From positions 1 through 64,000 of the forward strand of contig CAZLGJ010000001.1 in NCBI GenBank assembly GCA_964559075.1: a stretch of 64,000 nucleotides of DNA, in the 5' to 3' direction. This stretch comes from Opacimonas sp964559075. Lineage in GTDB: Bacteria > Pseudomonadota > Gammaproteobacteria > Enterobacterales > Alteromonadaceae. Of this stretch, positions 17,806-27,337 are shown one piece after another. A model generated the notes under the pieces. That model searched no databases. It worked only from the letters and a program-made list of their open reading frames with translations, and was not told where the DNA came from. Made by a program: the position numbers and the translations under genes. Position 1 is the first letter of the stretch; each line of letters begins with the position of its first letter.

Positions 17806-20262
17806 ATGCGGTATTGGTTTACTTTTTTTGTATTAATCTCGTTGGTTGTTGGTAATGTGGCACTTGCCACTGTCGTCAAACAAACCAAAGGGGACTATGA
17901 AGATAAGTTTCGTCAGCTCGATGAAATCCTCCCGACACCCAACGTATATCGCAACGCCGCGGGTGAGCCAGGCCATGCGTATTGGCAGCAACAGGTAGAC
18001 TATGCCATTGCCGCGCGCTTAATTGAGGACCGCCGCCGCATTGAAGCCACCCAAGATATCGTCTATCACAACAACTCGCCGGATACGCTTAAATACCTTT
18101 GGGTACAGCTTGATCAGAATCGTTTCAAAAAAGACTCATTAGCCAACCTCACCAGTACCTTTGGCGGAATTGGCAGCCGCGGTCCTGCGACCAAAGCGGC
18201 TAGCGGCAACACCCCAGCTCAAATTTCACTAGCGATGCTGCGCCGCGAGCAGTTTTTGGAAGATGTGCCGCTTGGCTATGACATTTCACGCGTCGTGGAT
18301 GGCTTTGGCAACCCGTTACAGCACACCATTGTTGGCACCTTGATGCGCGTAGATCTGACTCAGCCACTGGCGCCTTCACAAAAAGTGCGCTTTAGTATCG
18401 ATTTTGCGTTTAACATTGCCGAAGAGGACGCTGTCTCAGCGCGTTCTGGTTATGAACACTTCCCAGATGATCCGCGCGAAGGCGGCAATGATATTTTCTT
18501 GCTGGCGCAGTGGTTCCCGCGCATGGTCGCCTATACCGACTATGAAGCATGGACGAACAAAGAATTTATCGGACGCGGTGAATTTACCCTAGAATTTGGC
18601 GACTATGATGTCACCCTCACGGTGCCGGCTGATCACATTGTATCGGCGACCGGTGAGTTACAAAATCCCGATGATGTCCTCACCGACATCCAGCAACAGC
18701 GCCTTGAACAGGCCAAAACGGCCGAGCGCATTGTCTTTGTCGTGACGCCTGAAGAAGCGGCAGAAGCAGAAAAAACTGCTACTACCCAAACCAAAACATG
18801 GCGCTTTAAAGCCAAGAACGTGCGCGATTTTGCATGGGCCTCATCGCGTAAGTTTGCGTGGGATGCACGCGGCTATCAGCAGGATGACCCAGACATGCCG
18901 CTAGTGATGGCGATGTCGTTCTACCCCAAAGAAGGCGGTGAGCTATGGCAAAAATACTCGACTGAATCGATTATTCACACCATGGAAGTATACGAGCGTT
19001 TTTCGTTTGCCTACCCTTATCCAACCGCGCAGTCAGTAAACGGACCGGTCGGCGGCATGGAATACCCCATGATCACCTTCAATGGTCCGCGCACGACTCT
19101 GCAAGACGACGGTAGCCGTACCTATTCACAGGCAGAAAAGCGCTTTTTGATTGGCGTCGTCATCCATGAAATTGGGCATATTTATTTTCCGATGATCGTC
19201 AACTCAGATGAGCGTCAGTGGACCTGGATGGATGAAGGTCTCAATAGCTTCCTTGATGGGGTTGCCGGACGTGAATGGGATCCCACCATTCCATGGGGGG
19301 TTGAGCCGCGCGATATTACCGACTATATGAAATCAAGTGTGCAGGTGCCGATTATGACGCAGTCGGATTCGATTTTGCGCATTGGGCCAAATGCCTACAC
19401 TAAGCCAGCAGCAGCCTTAAACATTTTGCGCGAGACGATTATGGGACGCGAGCTGTTTGACTTTGCGTTTCGCGAATACAGCCAGCGTTGGAAGTTCAAA
19501 CGCCCCACTCCATCAGATTTTTTCCGCAGCATGGAAGAAGCCTCCGGTATCGATTTGGACTGGTTCTGGTATGGTTGGTTCTACACCACTGATCACGTCG
19601 ATATTAGCTTAGATGCGATTCATCAGCTGCGTTTGGACACGCAAGACCCCGATATTGATTTTGCCCGTCAGCGTCAAACCGAAATGGAAAAGCCGCTGTC
19701 GCTCACCGACGAGCGCAACCGCGCCGAAGGCCGCCAGCTGTGGGTTGAGCGCTTTGACGATATTCGCGATTTTTACGATGATAATGATCGTTTTACCGTG
19801 ACCAATAAAGAGCGCAATGCCTATCATAAATTCCTCAGCGGTCTTAAAGATTGGGAAAAAGACGCCCTAGCGCGTGCATTAGAGGAAGATCGCAACTACT
19901 ACGTGTTTGATTTTAGCAACGTGGGCGGCTTGGTGATGCCGATTATTTTGCAAATGACCTTTGCCGATGGCAGCAGCGAGACATTGCGGATCCCCGCTGA
20001 GATCTGGCGTCGCAGCCCCAAAGCGGTCAGCAAACTGGTGATCACCGATAAAGAATTAGTGTCTGCCGTGGTGGATCCGCGCTGGGAAACGGCCGATGTG
20101 GATGTGCACAACAACCACTATCCGCGCCAGATCATTCAGTCGCGACTGGAAGCCTACAAGGCCAAAAAACGCAGTGGCAAAGTCTATCGCGATATCATGC
20201 ACGACAGCACTGTTGAGTTAAAAACCGAAAACGATGCTGCTACTGAGCTGGAGCGCAACTAA
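17806..20262 (+). CDS. M1 family (gluzincin) metallopeptidase, exported
   Basis: 818 residues from MRYWFTFF, with CAGGAAAA correctly placed before ATG 17806. An N-terminal signal peptide ends near residue 22. The zinc site is HEIGH at 454-458 with the third ligand Glu477 in WMDEGL. The exopeptidase-type substrate motif appears as GGMEYP at 416-421, a variant of GAMEN. The region after residue 560 is helical and unlike classic aminopeptidase N. It probably acts in the periplasm on peptides. The next gene overlaps by one base. Confidence 0.9.
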   Translation: MRYWFTFFVLISLVVGNVALATVVKQTKGDYEDKFRQLDEILPTPNVYRNAAGEPGHAYWQQQVDYAIAARLIEDRRRIEATQDIVYHNNSPDTLKYLWVQLDQNRFKKDSLANLTSTFGGIGSRGPATKAASGNTPAQISLAMLRREQFLEDVPLGYDISRVVDGFGNPLQHTIVGTLMRVDLTQPLAPSQKVRFSIDFAFNIAEEDAVSARSGYEHFPDDPREGGNDIFLLAQWFPRMVAYTDYEAWTNKEFIGRGEFTLEFGDYDVTLTVPADHIVSATGELQNPDDVLTDIQQQRLEQAKTAERIVFVVTPEEAAEAEKTATTQTKTWRFKAKNVRDFAWASSRKFAWDARGYQQDDPDMPLVMAMSFYPKEGGELWQKYSTESIIHTMEVYERFSFAYPYPTAQSVNGPVGGMEYPMITFNGPRTTLQDDGSRTYSQAEKRFLIGVVIHEIGHIYFPMIVNSDERQWTWMDEGLNSFLDGVAGREWDPTIPWGVEPRDITDYMKSSVQVPIMTQSDSILRIGPNAYTKPAAALNILRETIMGRELFDFAFREYSQRWKFKRPTPSDFFRSMEEASGIDLDWFWYGWFYTTDHVDISLDAIHQLRLDTQDPDIDFARQRQTEMEKPLSLTDERNRAEGRQLWVERFDDIRDFYDDNDRFTVTNKERNAYHKFLSGLKDWEKDALARALEEDRNYYVFDFSNVGGLVMPIILQMTFADGSSETLRIPAEIWRRSPKAVSKLVITDKELVSAVVDPRWETADVDVHNNHYPRQIIQSRLEAYKAKKRSGKVYRDIMHDSTVELKTENDAATELERN

Positions 20263-20837
20263 TGGATGCAGAGCACGTTTTGGTAAGCTGGCTTAAACAC
20301 ACGCTGAGTGTCAGTAGACTGATGTTACTGGTGCTGCTTATCGGCACCAGTCACGCCTACGCGCATCAGCAAAAGGCCGGCGTGACCAACATTGTGCTCA
20401 ACCCGCGCACGCAAGTGCTAGAGGTCATGCATCGATTGTACATGCACGACGCGGAGCATGCGGTCAAACACCTGTGGAGTAAAGATGCAGATATCATTGC
20501 TAGCAGGGAGACGCAAACTAAGTTCGCTGAGTATGTCGCCTCGCGTTTTGGTCTATATGACAAAAATGAGCAGGCCTATGCGCTAAAATTAGTCGGCTTT
20601 GAGGTAGAGGGGCGTTTTTTTTGGGTATACCAAGAGATGCCACTCCCCACTGACTTGACTGAACTGACGGTGCGTCATCAAGTCCTGCAGGATATTTGGT
20701 CTGCTCAGCAGAATCTGGTGAATATTGATGTGCCAATTAATGGCGCTAATGTTAATGGCGCTAGCGCGGATGGTCAGACGACCACCCACTCAATGCAGTT
20801 TACTGACAAGGTGGATGTGCTGAGCGTGCGGTTTTAA
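20262..20837 (+). CDS. DUF6702-like exported protein
   Basis: A 191-residue protein with an N-terminal hydrophobic export segment (LMLLVLLIGTSHAYAHQ, cleavage near residue 35). The mature part starts with the repeated pattern of this family: AGVTNIVLNPRTQVLEVMHRLYMHDAEHAV, then YVASRFGLYDKN. Function is unknown. TAATG overlap with the M1 peptidase indicates translational coupling and suggests the two work together. Its 3' end overlaps the convergent dehydrogenase by four bases. Confidence 0.75.
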   Translation: MDAEHVLVSWLKHTLSVSRLMLLVLLIGTSHAYAHQQKAGVTNIVLNPRTQVLEVMHRLYMHDAEHAVKHLWSKDADIIASRETQTKFAEYVASRFGLYDKNEQAYALKLVGFEVEGRFFWVYQEMPLPTDLTELTVRHQVLQDIWSAQQNLVNIDVPINGANVNGASADGQTTTHSMQFTDKVDVLSVRF

Positions 20838-22291
20838 TTACCGATTTTGATATATTGCATTGCCGTATAATCGGCGAGGCCGGCTGTTCCGCCCTCACGC
20901 CCAAATCCAGATTGTTTGATCCCCCCAAATGGCGCCGCCGCATTAGAAATGGCGCCAGAATTGATACCGCACATGCCATAGCGCAAGCCATGCTGAAGGG
21001 CTTGGCATTCCGCCTCATTTTGACTGAAAGCATAAGCCACTAAACCCGCCAGCGTATCGTTGGCTAACTTGAGCCAATCTGCGATAGCATCGCTTGAGAC
21101 TTGAATGATAGGAAAGACAGGACCAAAGATTTCTTGTTGGCAAATATCATCATCGTGACGCACATTGGTAAGCACCGTGTGGTCATGATAAGCACTGCCT
21201 GCTTGATAGTCACTCCCGTATACGCGCTGGGCACCTTGTGCTTGTGCGTGCTCAACCAAGGCCGCAATTTTGCTCGCTGCTTTAGAGTGGATCATACTGC
21301 CAATCTGGGTATCTGTTGCCATTGGTGAGCCCGCCGTTAACTGGCCAAGCGCCTCACAAAGTTTTGCGACAAATTCATCATGATGCGCTTCCGCCACGTA
21401 AATGCGATTGGCTGCTACACAGACTTGGCCCATGTTGCGCTGTTTGTTTTTGACCAGCTCGCCTACAGCCATATCAATATCGGCATGACGGGTAACCAAA
21501 AACGGCGCATTTCCCCCAAGTTCAAGCGATACGCGTTTGAGAGTGCTGGCGCATTGTGCGTTGAGCTTTTTACCAACCTCGGTGGAGCCGGTAAAGGTAA
21601 ATTTGGCGATGCGCGAGTCGGTGGTTAACACCTGCCCGAGCTCTTTGGCGTGATCCGTCACGAGCACCGCAAACCACCCTGCAGGCCAACCGGCTTTACC
21701 CATCAGCTCACCGATAGCCAAGGCTGATAATGGCGTCGACTCTGAGGGTTTGACGATAAATGGACAACCGCATGCCAGCGCAATAGCCGCTTTACGCAGT
21801 ATCATGGCGTTAGGGAAATTCCACGGGGTAATGGCAGCAACCACTCCCACTGGACGTCGGTATATGAGCATATCGTCTGAGCGCTCAGGCTCGGCTAAAC
21901 TCTGCGCCTGTTCGGCATAAAAGTCTAAGTAGCTGATCCCGTACTCAATTTCGGCGGTGGCATCACTGATGGTTTTACCCGATTCGAGGGAGAGCAAAGT
22001 AGCAAGCTCATGTAATTGATCACGACAACATGCAGCTGTGCTCAGCAACAAATCTCGACGCTGAGCTTCACTTAGCGGTGACTGTGTAGTTGCTTGAGCT
22101 GCTAAGCTGATTGCCTGCTCCACGTCGTTAGCTGTGGCGCTATGCAGATGCGCCAGAGTTTCATGGGTAATGGGATTAAACACGCTAAAGTGTTTTTCTG
22201 GTACCAAAGAGTGATGGGTGGTCACGTATTGGTTACCAATGATTGAGGCGTAGCCGTTGAGCACAAAGGCGGGCATTGATAGATTCGTCAT
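20834..22291 (-). CDS. gabD: NAD(P)-dependent succinate-semialdehyde dehydrogenase
   Basis: A 485-residue aldehyde dehydrogenase. Catalytic Glu is in LELGGNAPF near residue 258, catalytic Cys in NMGQVCVAANR near residue 291, and the cofactor loop is FTGSTEVGK. Over the whole length, including the ending FGGIKQSGFGREGG, it is closest to succinate-semialdehyde dehydrogenases of 4-aminobutyrate breakdown. No gabT is nearby, so the substrate is an inference. It overlaps the upstream GNAT gene by four bases. Confidence 0.85.
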   Translation of the reverse strand: MTNLSMPAFVLNGYASIIGNQYVTTHHSLVPEKHFSVFNPITHETLAHLHSATANDVEQAISLAAQATTQSPLSEAQRRDLLLSTAACCRDQLHELATLLSLESGKTISDATAEIEYGISYLDFYAEQAQSLAEPERSDDMLIYRRPVGVVAAITPWNFPNAMILRKAAIALACGCPFIVKPSESTPLSALAIGELMGKAGWPAGWFAVLVTDHAKELGQVLTTDSRIAKFTFTGSTEVGKKLNAQCASTLKRVSLELGGNAPFLVTRHADIDMAVGELVKNKQRNMGQVCVAANRIYVAEAHHDEFVAKLCEALGQLTAGSPMATDTQIGSMIHSKAASKIAALVEHAQAQGAQRVYGSDYQAGSAYHDHTVLTNVRHDDDICQQEIFGPVFPIIQVSSDAIADWLKLANDTLAGLVAYAFSQNEAECQALQHGLRYGMCGINSGAISNAAAPFGGIKQSGFGREGGTAGLADYTAMQYIKIGN

Positions 22292-22788
22292 AGTTCGATC
22301 TCCATTCGAATGTCAGCACGCGCATAGGGCGTGTCTTGCATTGGTGCTTCCTTAAAACCACATTGCTCATAAATACTCAGCGCCGAATGTAAGCGTCGAT
22401 TAGATTCGAGAAACAATAATGATGCACCCATCTCAGTTGCCAATCTGACCGCTTGCGGCACGATTAACTTGCCTAAACCCCGTCCTTTGAAGGCTGCGTC
22501 AACGCCCATTTTGGAGAGTTCTAACACTGCGTCAGATTGTTTAATTATTGCACAGGTTACTGCGACCTGATTGTCAATGCAACCAAATAACACCTCGCCA
22601 CCGCCATCTAAGACAGATGTCTGAGGGTCGTTAAGCGTTTTGACATCCTTTGGTTCCAATACGAAGTAATGCTTGATCCACGTTTGATTGATCCGGGCAA
22701 ACGCCGAGATATACGGCTCGCGTTGCGCTGTTGGGATCCGTGTGAGTTGGTGCCAAGTAATTTCATCTTGGTTGGCGTGTTGCTTCAT
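22288..22788 (-). CDS. GNAT family N-acetyltransferase
   Basis: A 166-residue GNAT protein. The acetyl-CoA loop is KGRGLGKLIVPQAV near residue 100, followed by LLFLESNRRLHSALSIYEQCGFKE, which is typical of motif B. It probably acetylates a small molecule or amino acid. GAGGGAA lies just upstream of the ATG. The four-base overlap with gabD suggests co-expression; a link to the same substrate is possible but not shown. Confidence 0.85.
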   Translation of the reverse strand: MKQHANQDEITWHQLTRIPTAQREPYISAFARINQTWIKHYFVLEPKDVKTLNDPQTSVLDGGGEVLFGCIDNQVAVTCAIIKQSDAVLELSKMGVDAAFKGRGLGKLIVPQAVRLATEMGASLLFLESNRRLHSALSIYEQCGFKEAPMQDTPYARADIRMEIEL

Positions 22789-22830
22789 ATTCCCTCTGCG
22801 CTATTAATCTCTATATAGCTATAGCGCTAC

Positions 22831-23136
22831 CTACATGACGGCGCTATGCATTGCAAACGGCAGGTCCACCGAGCGGCTAGTTTTGGGTGGATTGCCAATC
22901 ATTTCATCATAGGGGCTATCATGCACCAGGACCGCTTCTTTGACAACGCATTGCGCAAAGGCGTCACGAATGTGCTGCGTAGATGAAAAACGCTGGATAC
23001 GCTCTGGTTTGGCGTACACATAGCCATCCTTGCCTGCAATGGTTAACTTAACCAAATACACGCTCATTTCAAAAGAGTGCACTTCAAGGCGCTCGATCGC
23101 TTGTTCCGCTGATAATTGTGATAGATAATATTGCAT
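22831..23136 (-). CDS. DUF6482 family protein
   Basis: A 101-residue soluble protein. It has the layout I associate with DUF6482: a beta-rich core with VYLVKLTIAGKDGYVYAKPERIQRFSS, then a late VHDSPYDEMIGNPP. Function is unknown. AGGAGAG six bases before the ATG supports the start. It stands 42 bases upstream of the GNAT gene and may be co-transcribed with it. Confidence 0.75.
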   Translation of the reverse strand: MQYYLSQLSAEQAIERLEVHSFEMSVYLVKLTIAGKDGYVYAKPERIQRFSSTQHIRDAFAQCVVKEAVLVHDSPYDEMIGNPPKTSRSVDLPFAMHSAVM

Positions 23137-23274
23137 GTTGGCTCTCCTATAGCTGTATTTTTATACCTGAACAACAACTTAAAAGATTAGCTGCGAGCCG
23201 AGTTTCTCAAGAAAAATGGAACTAAACGTTCTAAAATCAACCTGACACAATAATATTCGTTTTCAAGGATCCCC

Positions 23275-24165
23275 ATGAGTGACACCGCGCCTTCTTCTGC
23301 TCGTACCCTTCCCGTTGTTCCCATTGCCGTAGCAATCCTGTTACTCGCCATTCTAGGCTACCTCTTTTTACCTAGCTCTGACGCGCCAGAGCCAGTCGTG
23401 CCGTTGGCCGTCGAGGTGCCGGTTGTCGAAACACTTCCAGAACCGACCCCACCGGTTGTCGAAGACGTCTTAGAAGTGGAGGAGTTTACCGAAGTTGCGG
23501 CATTACCAGAGAGCAATGTCGATGAACTCGCGCCATTGACTGAAGAGTTTGCAGCGCCGATTGAGGTCGTGGTGGAGCCAGAACCTCTAGATATCTCTGA
23601 CCAAGCGGTGAAACAAACTATTTTGACCATGTCTCGTGTGCCGATGTTAGCGACACTCCTGGTCAATGAAGGGGTATTGGAACGCACTGTAGCGACCGTT
23701 GCTAACATTGCCGACGGCAAATTAGCCACCAACCAACATTTATTGAGCGAGCCAGCCGAACCCTTTAGCGTCTTTAAACAGGCGGATATTTTATATATCG
23801 CCCCTGAGAGCTACGCGCGCTACAAGCCTTACGTAGAAGCGTTTAGTGAAATTAATACCAATGATTTGTTGGCGCTTTATGATACTTATGGTGAAGAATT
23901 AGCGCAGCGCTATGAACAGATTGCGCCGCCAGGACAAACCTTTGATGCAGCCTTGATCAACGCCATCAATGAATTGCTAGATACACCGGTATTGTCGCTG
24001 CCAATTGCGGTTGAAACCGATCGCGCCATGTATCAATTTGCCAATCCACAGCTTGAAGGCCTATCTAGCCCACAAAAGCAGTTTTTGCGCATGGGGCCTG
24101 ACAATATGCGCATCGCCATGCGCAAATTACGCGACTTACGCGAGGCCTTGGAGGCACGTCAATAA
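23275..24165 (+). CDS. DUF3014 domain protein, single membrane anchor
   Basis: 296 residues. One transmembrane helix lies at about 14-33 (VVPIAVAILLLAILGYLFL), then an acidic, proline- and valine-rich linker to residue 100, then a globular DUF3014-type domain (SRVPMLATLLVNEGVLERTVATVANIADG, and a C-terminal QFLRMGPDNMRIAMRKLRDL). The topology places the domain in the periplasm. Function is unknown. CAAGGA supports the start. Confidence 0.8.
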   Translation: MSDTAPSSARTLPVVPIAVAILLLAILGYLFLPSSDAPEPVVPLAVEVPVVETLPEPTPPVVEDVLEVEEFTEVAALPESNVDELAPLTEEFAAPIEVVVEPEPLDISDQAVKQTILTMSRVPMLATLLVNEGVLERTVATVANIADGKLATNQHLLSEPAEPFSVFKQADILYIAPESYARYKPYVEAFSEINTNDLLALYDTYGEELAQRYEQIAPPGQTFDAALINAINELLDTPVLSLPIAVETDRAMYQFANPQLEGLSSPQKQFLRMGPDNMRIAMRKLRDLREALEARQ

Positions 24166-24308
24166 GGATTTGTGCAATTCTAGCTATGAGGTGCTAGAAA
24201 GCTTTTTGCTGGTATTTTGTCCATTTATTGAGTACATTAATTGCACTTATTTCTAGTGTAATAACGCTATAATAAAAAACCACAATAATAATAAAACAGG
24301 ACAACCTC

Positions 24309-25586
24309 ATGCGACATATATTAGCTCTCATTGCTATCAGCGCCTGCTTTGGCACTTCTGCAGATACCTTGATCCACGCTGGCACTATCATCACCGCCGA
24401 GGGTAAACAGGTCTTATCTGAACACACCATTGTGGTGCGCGAAAATCGCATCCAAGCCCTTACCAAAGGTTATCTGGCACCCAGTGACGGTGATACTGTC
24501 GTTGACTTGCGTGAGCACACTGTTCTGCCCGGGCTCATGGACATGCATACGCATCTGTCTTTTCAACACGGTGGTCCATCAACCTATCTTGAACGCTTTC
24601 GCTTAAATGGCGCCGACTATGCGCTCAAAGCCGCAAACTATGCGCGCCTTACGCTTGAAGCTGGGTTTACCACAGTGCGTAACTTAGGCGATGCACACGA
24701 TGAAACCGTGGCGCTACGTAATGCGATCAACAAGGGAATTGCGGTCGGTCCACGTATTTACACGGCGGCAGGCTCAATTGCCACCACCGGTGGTCATGCC
24801 GATCCGACTAACGGATTCGCGCAGCATTTACGCGGTGACCCACATGCCATCGATGGGGTAGTCAACGGCGTGGCAGAAGCGCGCAAGTCGGTACGGCAAC
24901 GCTACAAAGACGGCGCAGACCTCATCAAAATCACCGCTACTGGCGGCGTGCTGTCGATGGCAAAATCTGGACAAAACCCGCAATTTATGGACGATGAACT
25001 GCGCGCCATTGTCGATACTGCCCGTGATTATGAGATGACGGTAGCAGTGCATGCGCACGGCAAAGAAGGCATGCTCAGAGCGATTAAAGCTGGCGTAGAC
25101 TCTATCGAACACGGTACCTACATGGATACTGAGGTGATGGAGGCAATGAAGGCGGCTGGGACCTATTATGTCCCGACTGTCACCGCGGGTAATTTTGTCG
25201 CCGAAAAAGCCAAAATTGACGGGTATTTTCCCGAGGTCGTGCGTCCCAAAGCCGCAGCGATTGGTCCAATTATTCAAAGTACCTTCGGCAAAGCCTATGC
25301 CGCTGGGGTCAAAATTGCCTACGGCACCGATTCAGGCGTATCGCCCCACGGTGAGAATGCGGTTGAGTTTCGTCTGATGGTCGAAGCGGGTATGCCACCA
25401 CATGAGGCGATTTTATCGGCCACCGCGACCACTGCTGAGCTACTGCGCATCGATGATGTGCTTGGCACCATTACTCCGGGTAAACTGGCAGATATTGTCG
25501 CGGTAAAAGGTGACCCAATGCAAGACATTCGCCTATTGGAAAACATTCAGTTTGTGATGAAAGACGGTGTTATTTATAAACAATAA
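24309..25586 (+). CDS. Exported amidohydrolase family protein (prolidase-like)
   Basis: 425 residues with a signal peptide (MRHILALIAISACFGTSA). Metal ligands of the amidohydrolase superfamily are visible: MDMHTHL near residue 78, the Lys in DLIKITATGG near 200 that may be carboxylated, VAVHAHG near 248, IEHGTYMD near 266 and GTDSGVSPHGE near 340. Relatives include secreted Xaa-Pro dipeptidases and imidazolonepropionase-like enzymes. The substrate is probably a peptide or cyclic amide in the periplasm. It has no clear operon partner. Confidence 0.85.
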   Translation: MRHILALIAISACFGTSADTLIHAGTIITAEGKQVLSEHTIVVRENRIQALTKGYLAPSDGDTVVDLREHTVLPGLMDMHTHLSFQHGGPSTYLERFRLNGADYALKAANYARLTLEAGFTTVRNLGDAHDETVALRNAINKGIAVGPRIYTAAGSIATTGGHADPTNGFAQHLRGDPHAIDGVVNGVAEARKSVRQRYKDGADLIKITATGGVLSMAKSGQNPQFMDDELRAIVDTARDYEMTVAVHAHGKEGMLRAIKAGVDSIEHGTYMDTEVMEAMKAAGTYYVPTVTAGNFVAEKAKIDGYFPEVVRPKAAAIGPIIQSTFGKAYAAGVKIAYGTDSGVSPHGENAVEFRLMVEAGMPPHEAILSATATTAELLRIDDVLGTITPGKLADIVAVKGDPMQDIRLLENIQFVMKDGVIYKQ

Positions 25587-25646
25587 TCTATAATCACTTC
25601 ATCATATGCAGCCAACCATGCTCATTAAAAGGACTTAGCAACGACA

Positions 25647-26231
25647 ATGCTCAAAGCATTCATGCGCAAGCTCAAACACTGGATCGATTCAAAATACATG
25701 CTCAGCGGCATTGGCGCTGCGTCCTTTGCCGAATCGACCGTAGTCCCTATACCCATTGAAACCATTTTGATCCCTATCTCGCAACTACGACGGGACAAAA
25801 TTTGGCACATCGCCGCTGTCGCTACCCTCGGCTGTGTCATTGGATCTATATTTGGTTATGCCATTGGAATGTGGGTGTTTGCCCTATTTGAAAATCAAAT
25901 CATCTCCCTGTTTGGCGATCCGGCCACTTTTGACAATATCGTGACGCGCATGAATGAAGAGGGTTTTTGGTTTATCGTCTTTGCCGGGATTGCGCCAATC
26001 CCGCTGCAGCTAGCGATGATTGCAGCTGGTGCAACTAACTATCCGTTGGGTTGGTATGTTTTGGCCATTGCGATTTCACGGATCATTCGCTATTTTGGGA
26101 TTGCGTATTTGGTTTGGCAATTTGGCGATCAGGCCGAACGCATTTTGCGCAAACACAAATGGCGCGCGGTCGGCGGCCTTAGTGGCTTGGTCGTGATCAT
26201 TTGGTTGTCCAAAACGTATTTATTACAATAA
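25647..26231 (+). CDS. YqaA family membrane protein (VTT/SNARE-associated)
   Basis: A 194-residue inner-membrane protein. The re-entrant/VTT signature is seen as AASFAESTVVPIPIETILIP near residue 25 and IAPIPLQLAMIAAGATNYP near residue 115, with about four hydrophobic helices. Members of the wider VTT (DedA-like) group are lipid scramblases or transport proteins. The precise role of the YqaA branch is not established. Confidence 0.8.
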   Translation: MLKAFMRKLKHWIDSKYMLSGIGAASFAESTVVPIPIETILIPISQLRRDKIWHIAAVATLGCVIGSIFGYAIGMWVFALFENQIISLFGDPATFDNIVTRMNEEGFWFIVFAGIAPIPLQLAMIAAGATNYPLGWYVLAIAISRIIRYFGIAYLVWQFGDQAERILRKHKWRAVGGLSGLVVIIWLSKTYLLQ

Positions 26232-26280
26232 TCCATTTCAGCATTCTAACAACACCATAGACGAAAAAGGAACGACAGCT

Positions 26281-27090
26281 ATGCAACATTCGCTACTGAA
26301 AAAATCAGTGAAAAAATCACTATGTCTTTTATTGGGCGCATCATTACTGAGTGCCTGTGTGAGCATTAGCGCATCCGCGCATAATCACAGCGACCACGAC
26401 GGCGATGCTCTGAAGGAGCTGGTTAAACAGGCACAAACAGCTGAAGGCCGACCTGCAGCAGACGCCGAGCGTGACCGCAACCGCAAACCGGCTCAGACCT
26501 TGGCATTTTTTGGTCTTGAGCCAGACATGAAAGTGCTTGAGCTGATCCCCGGCGGCGGATGGTACACGCGTATTTTAGCGCCGGTGTTGTATGCCGATGG
26601 CGAGTATTACGCCGCACTTGGCACCTCGCGAGTTGAGAGTAACTTGGTTGGTGAAGCACCGTTTGACAAAATCAACATCGTGGCCAAAGACGCCAAAATC
26701 TGGCGTGAAGAGGGCGCCAAACTCTACTCGTTAGCCATGTCGGATTTTGGGGTAAGTGATGCGGATATGGTGCTGACCTTTCGCAACTATCACAACTTTG
26801 GCGATGATGGCCGCAAAGCGATGAATGATGCTGCGTTTAAGGCGCTAAAATCAGGTGGTATCTATGGCGTAGTCGATCACACTGCGCGTCACATGGAGCC
26901 GTTTAACGACTCGAACCGCCGCCGCTTTGATCCGGTCAAAGCCATTATGGAAATTCAAGCCGCCGGCTTTGAGTTTGTTGGCTATTCTGATCTGCACTAT
27001 CGCGAAGACGACGAACTTGAGTACGAGGTAGGCGCACGCTCAGTCACCGGTAACACTGATCGCTGGACGCTAAAATTTAAGAAGCCTTGA
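26281..27090 (+). CDS. Lipoprotein with class I methyltransferase fold
   Basis: 269 residues. The N-terminus is a lipoprotein signal with lipobox LLSAC near residue 22, followed by a His/Asp-rich stretch (HNHSDHDGD). A SAM-methyltransferase core follows: VLELIPGGGWYTRILAP near residue 88 and MVLTFRNYHNF near 155. The glycine loop is degenerate compared with cytosolic methyltransferases. An exported methyltransferase fold without obvious periplasmic SAM is odd; the group (COG4798-like) may have another activity. AAAGGAACG supports the start. Confidence 0.8.
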   Translation: MQHSLLKKSVKKSLCLLLGASLLSACVSISASAHNHSDHDGDALKELVKQAQTAEGRPAADAERDRNRKPAQTLAFFGLEPDMKVLELIPGGGWYTRILAPVLYADGEYYAALGTSRVESNLVGEAPFDKINIVAKDAKIWREEGAKLYSLAMSDFGVSDADMVLTFRNYHNFGDDGRKAMNDAAFKALKSGGIYGVVDHTARHMEPFNDSNRRRFDPVKAIMEIQAAGFEFVGYSDLHYREDDELEYEVGARSVTGNTDRWTLKFKKP

Positions 27091-27094
27091 TCCG

Positions 27095-27337
27095 CTAGAG
27101 GCCCTTCTTGAGGAGGTAGCGATAGGGGGTTTGACTCGTATCGCTATCGAGCAGCTGATGATCCATAAAGCGACAAAAACTCGGGATATCGCGAGTAGTC
27201 GCCGGATCATCTGCGACAATCAGCAAGGTTTGCCCTTCCTGCATAGTGCGGATGGTTTTGCGGATCATCATTACCGGCTCCGGACAACGCAGGCCAAGTG
27301 CGTCGAGATCATGATCCGCTTGCCACGCTTGGGTCAT
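27095..27337 (-). CDS. tusA: Sulfur carrier protein TusA
   Basis: An 80-residue TusA-fold protein with the conserved LGLRCPEPVM motif; the sulfur-carrying Cys is C18. It relays persulfide sulfur to TusBCD for tRNA thiolation and to other acceptors. Its ATG directly abuts the pyrE stop codon with no intervening base, so it is probably translated by coupling to pyrE. Confidence 0.92.
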   Translation of the reverse strand: MTQAWQADHDLDALGLRCPEPVMMIRKTIRTMQEGQTLLIVADDPATTRDIPSFCRFMDHQLLDSDTSQTPYRYLLKKGL

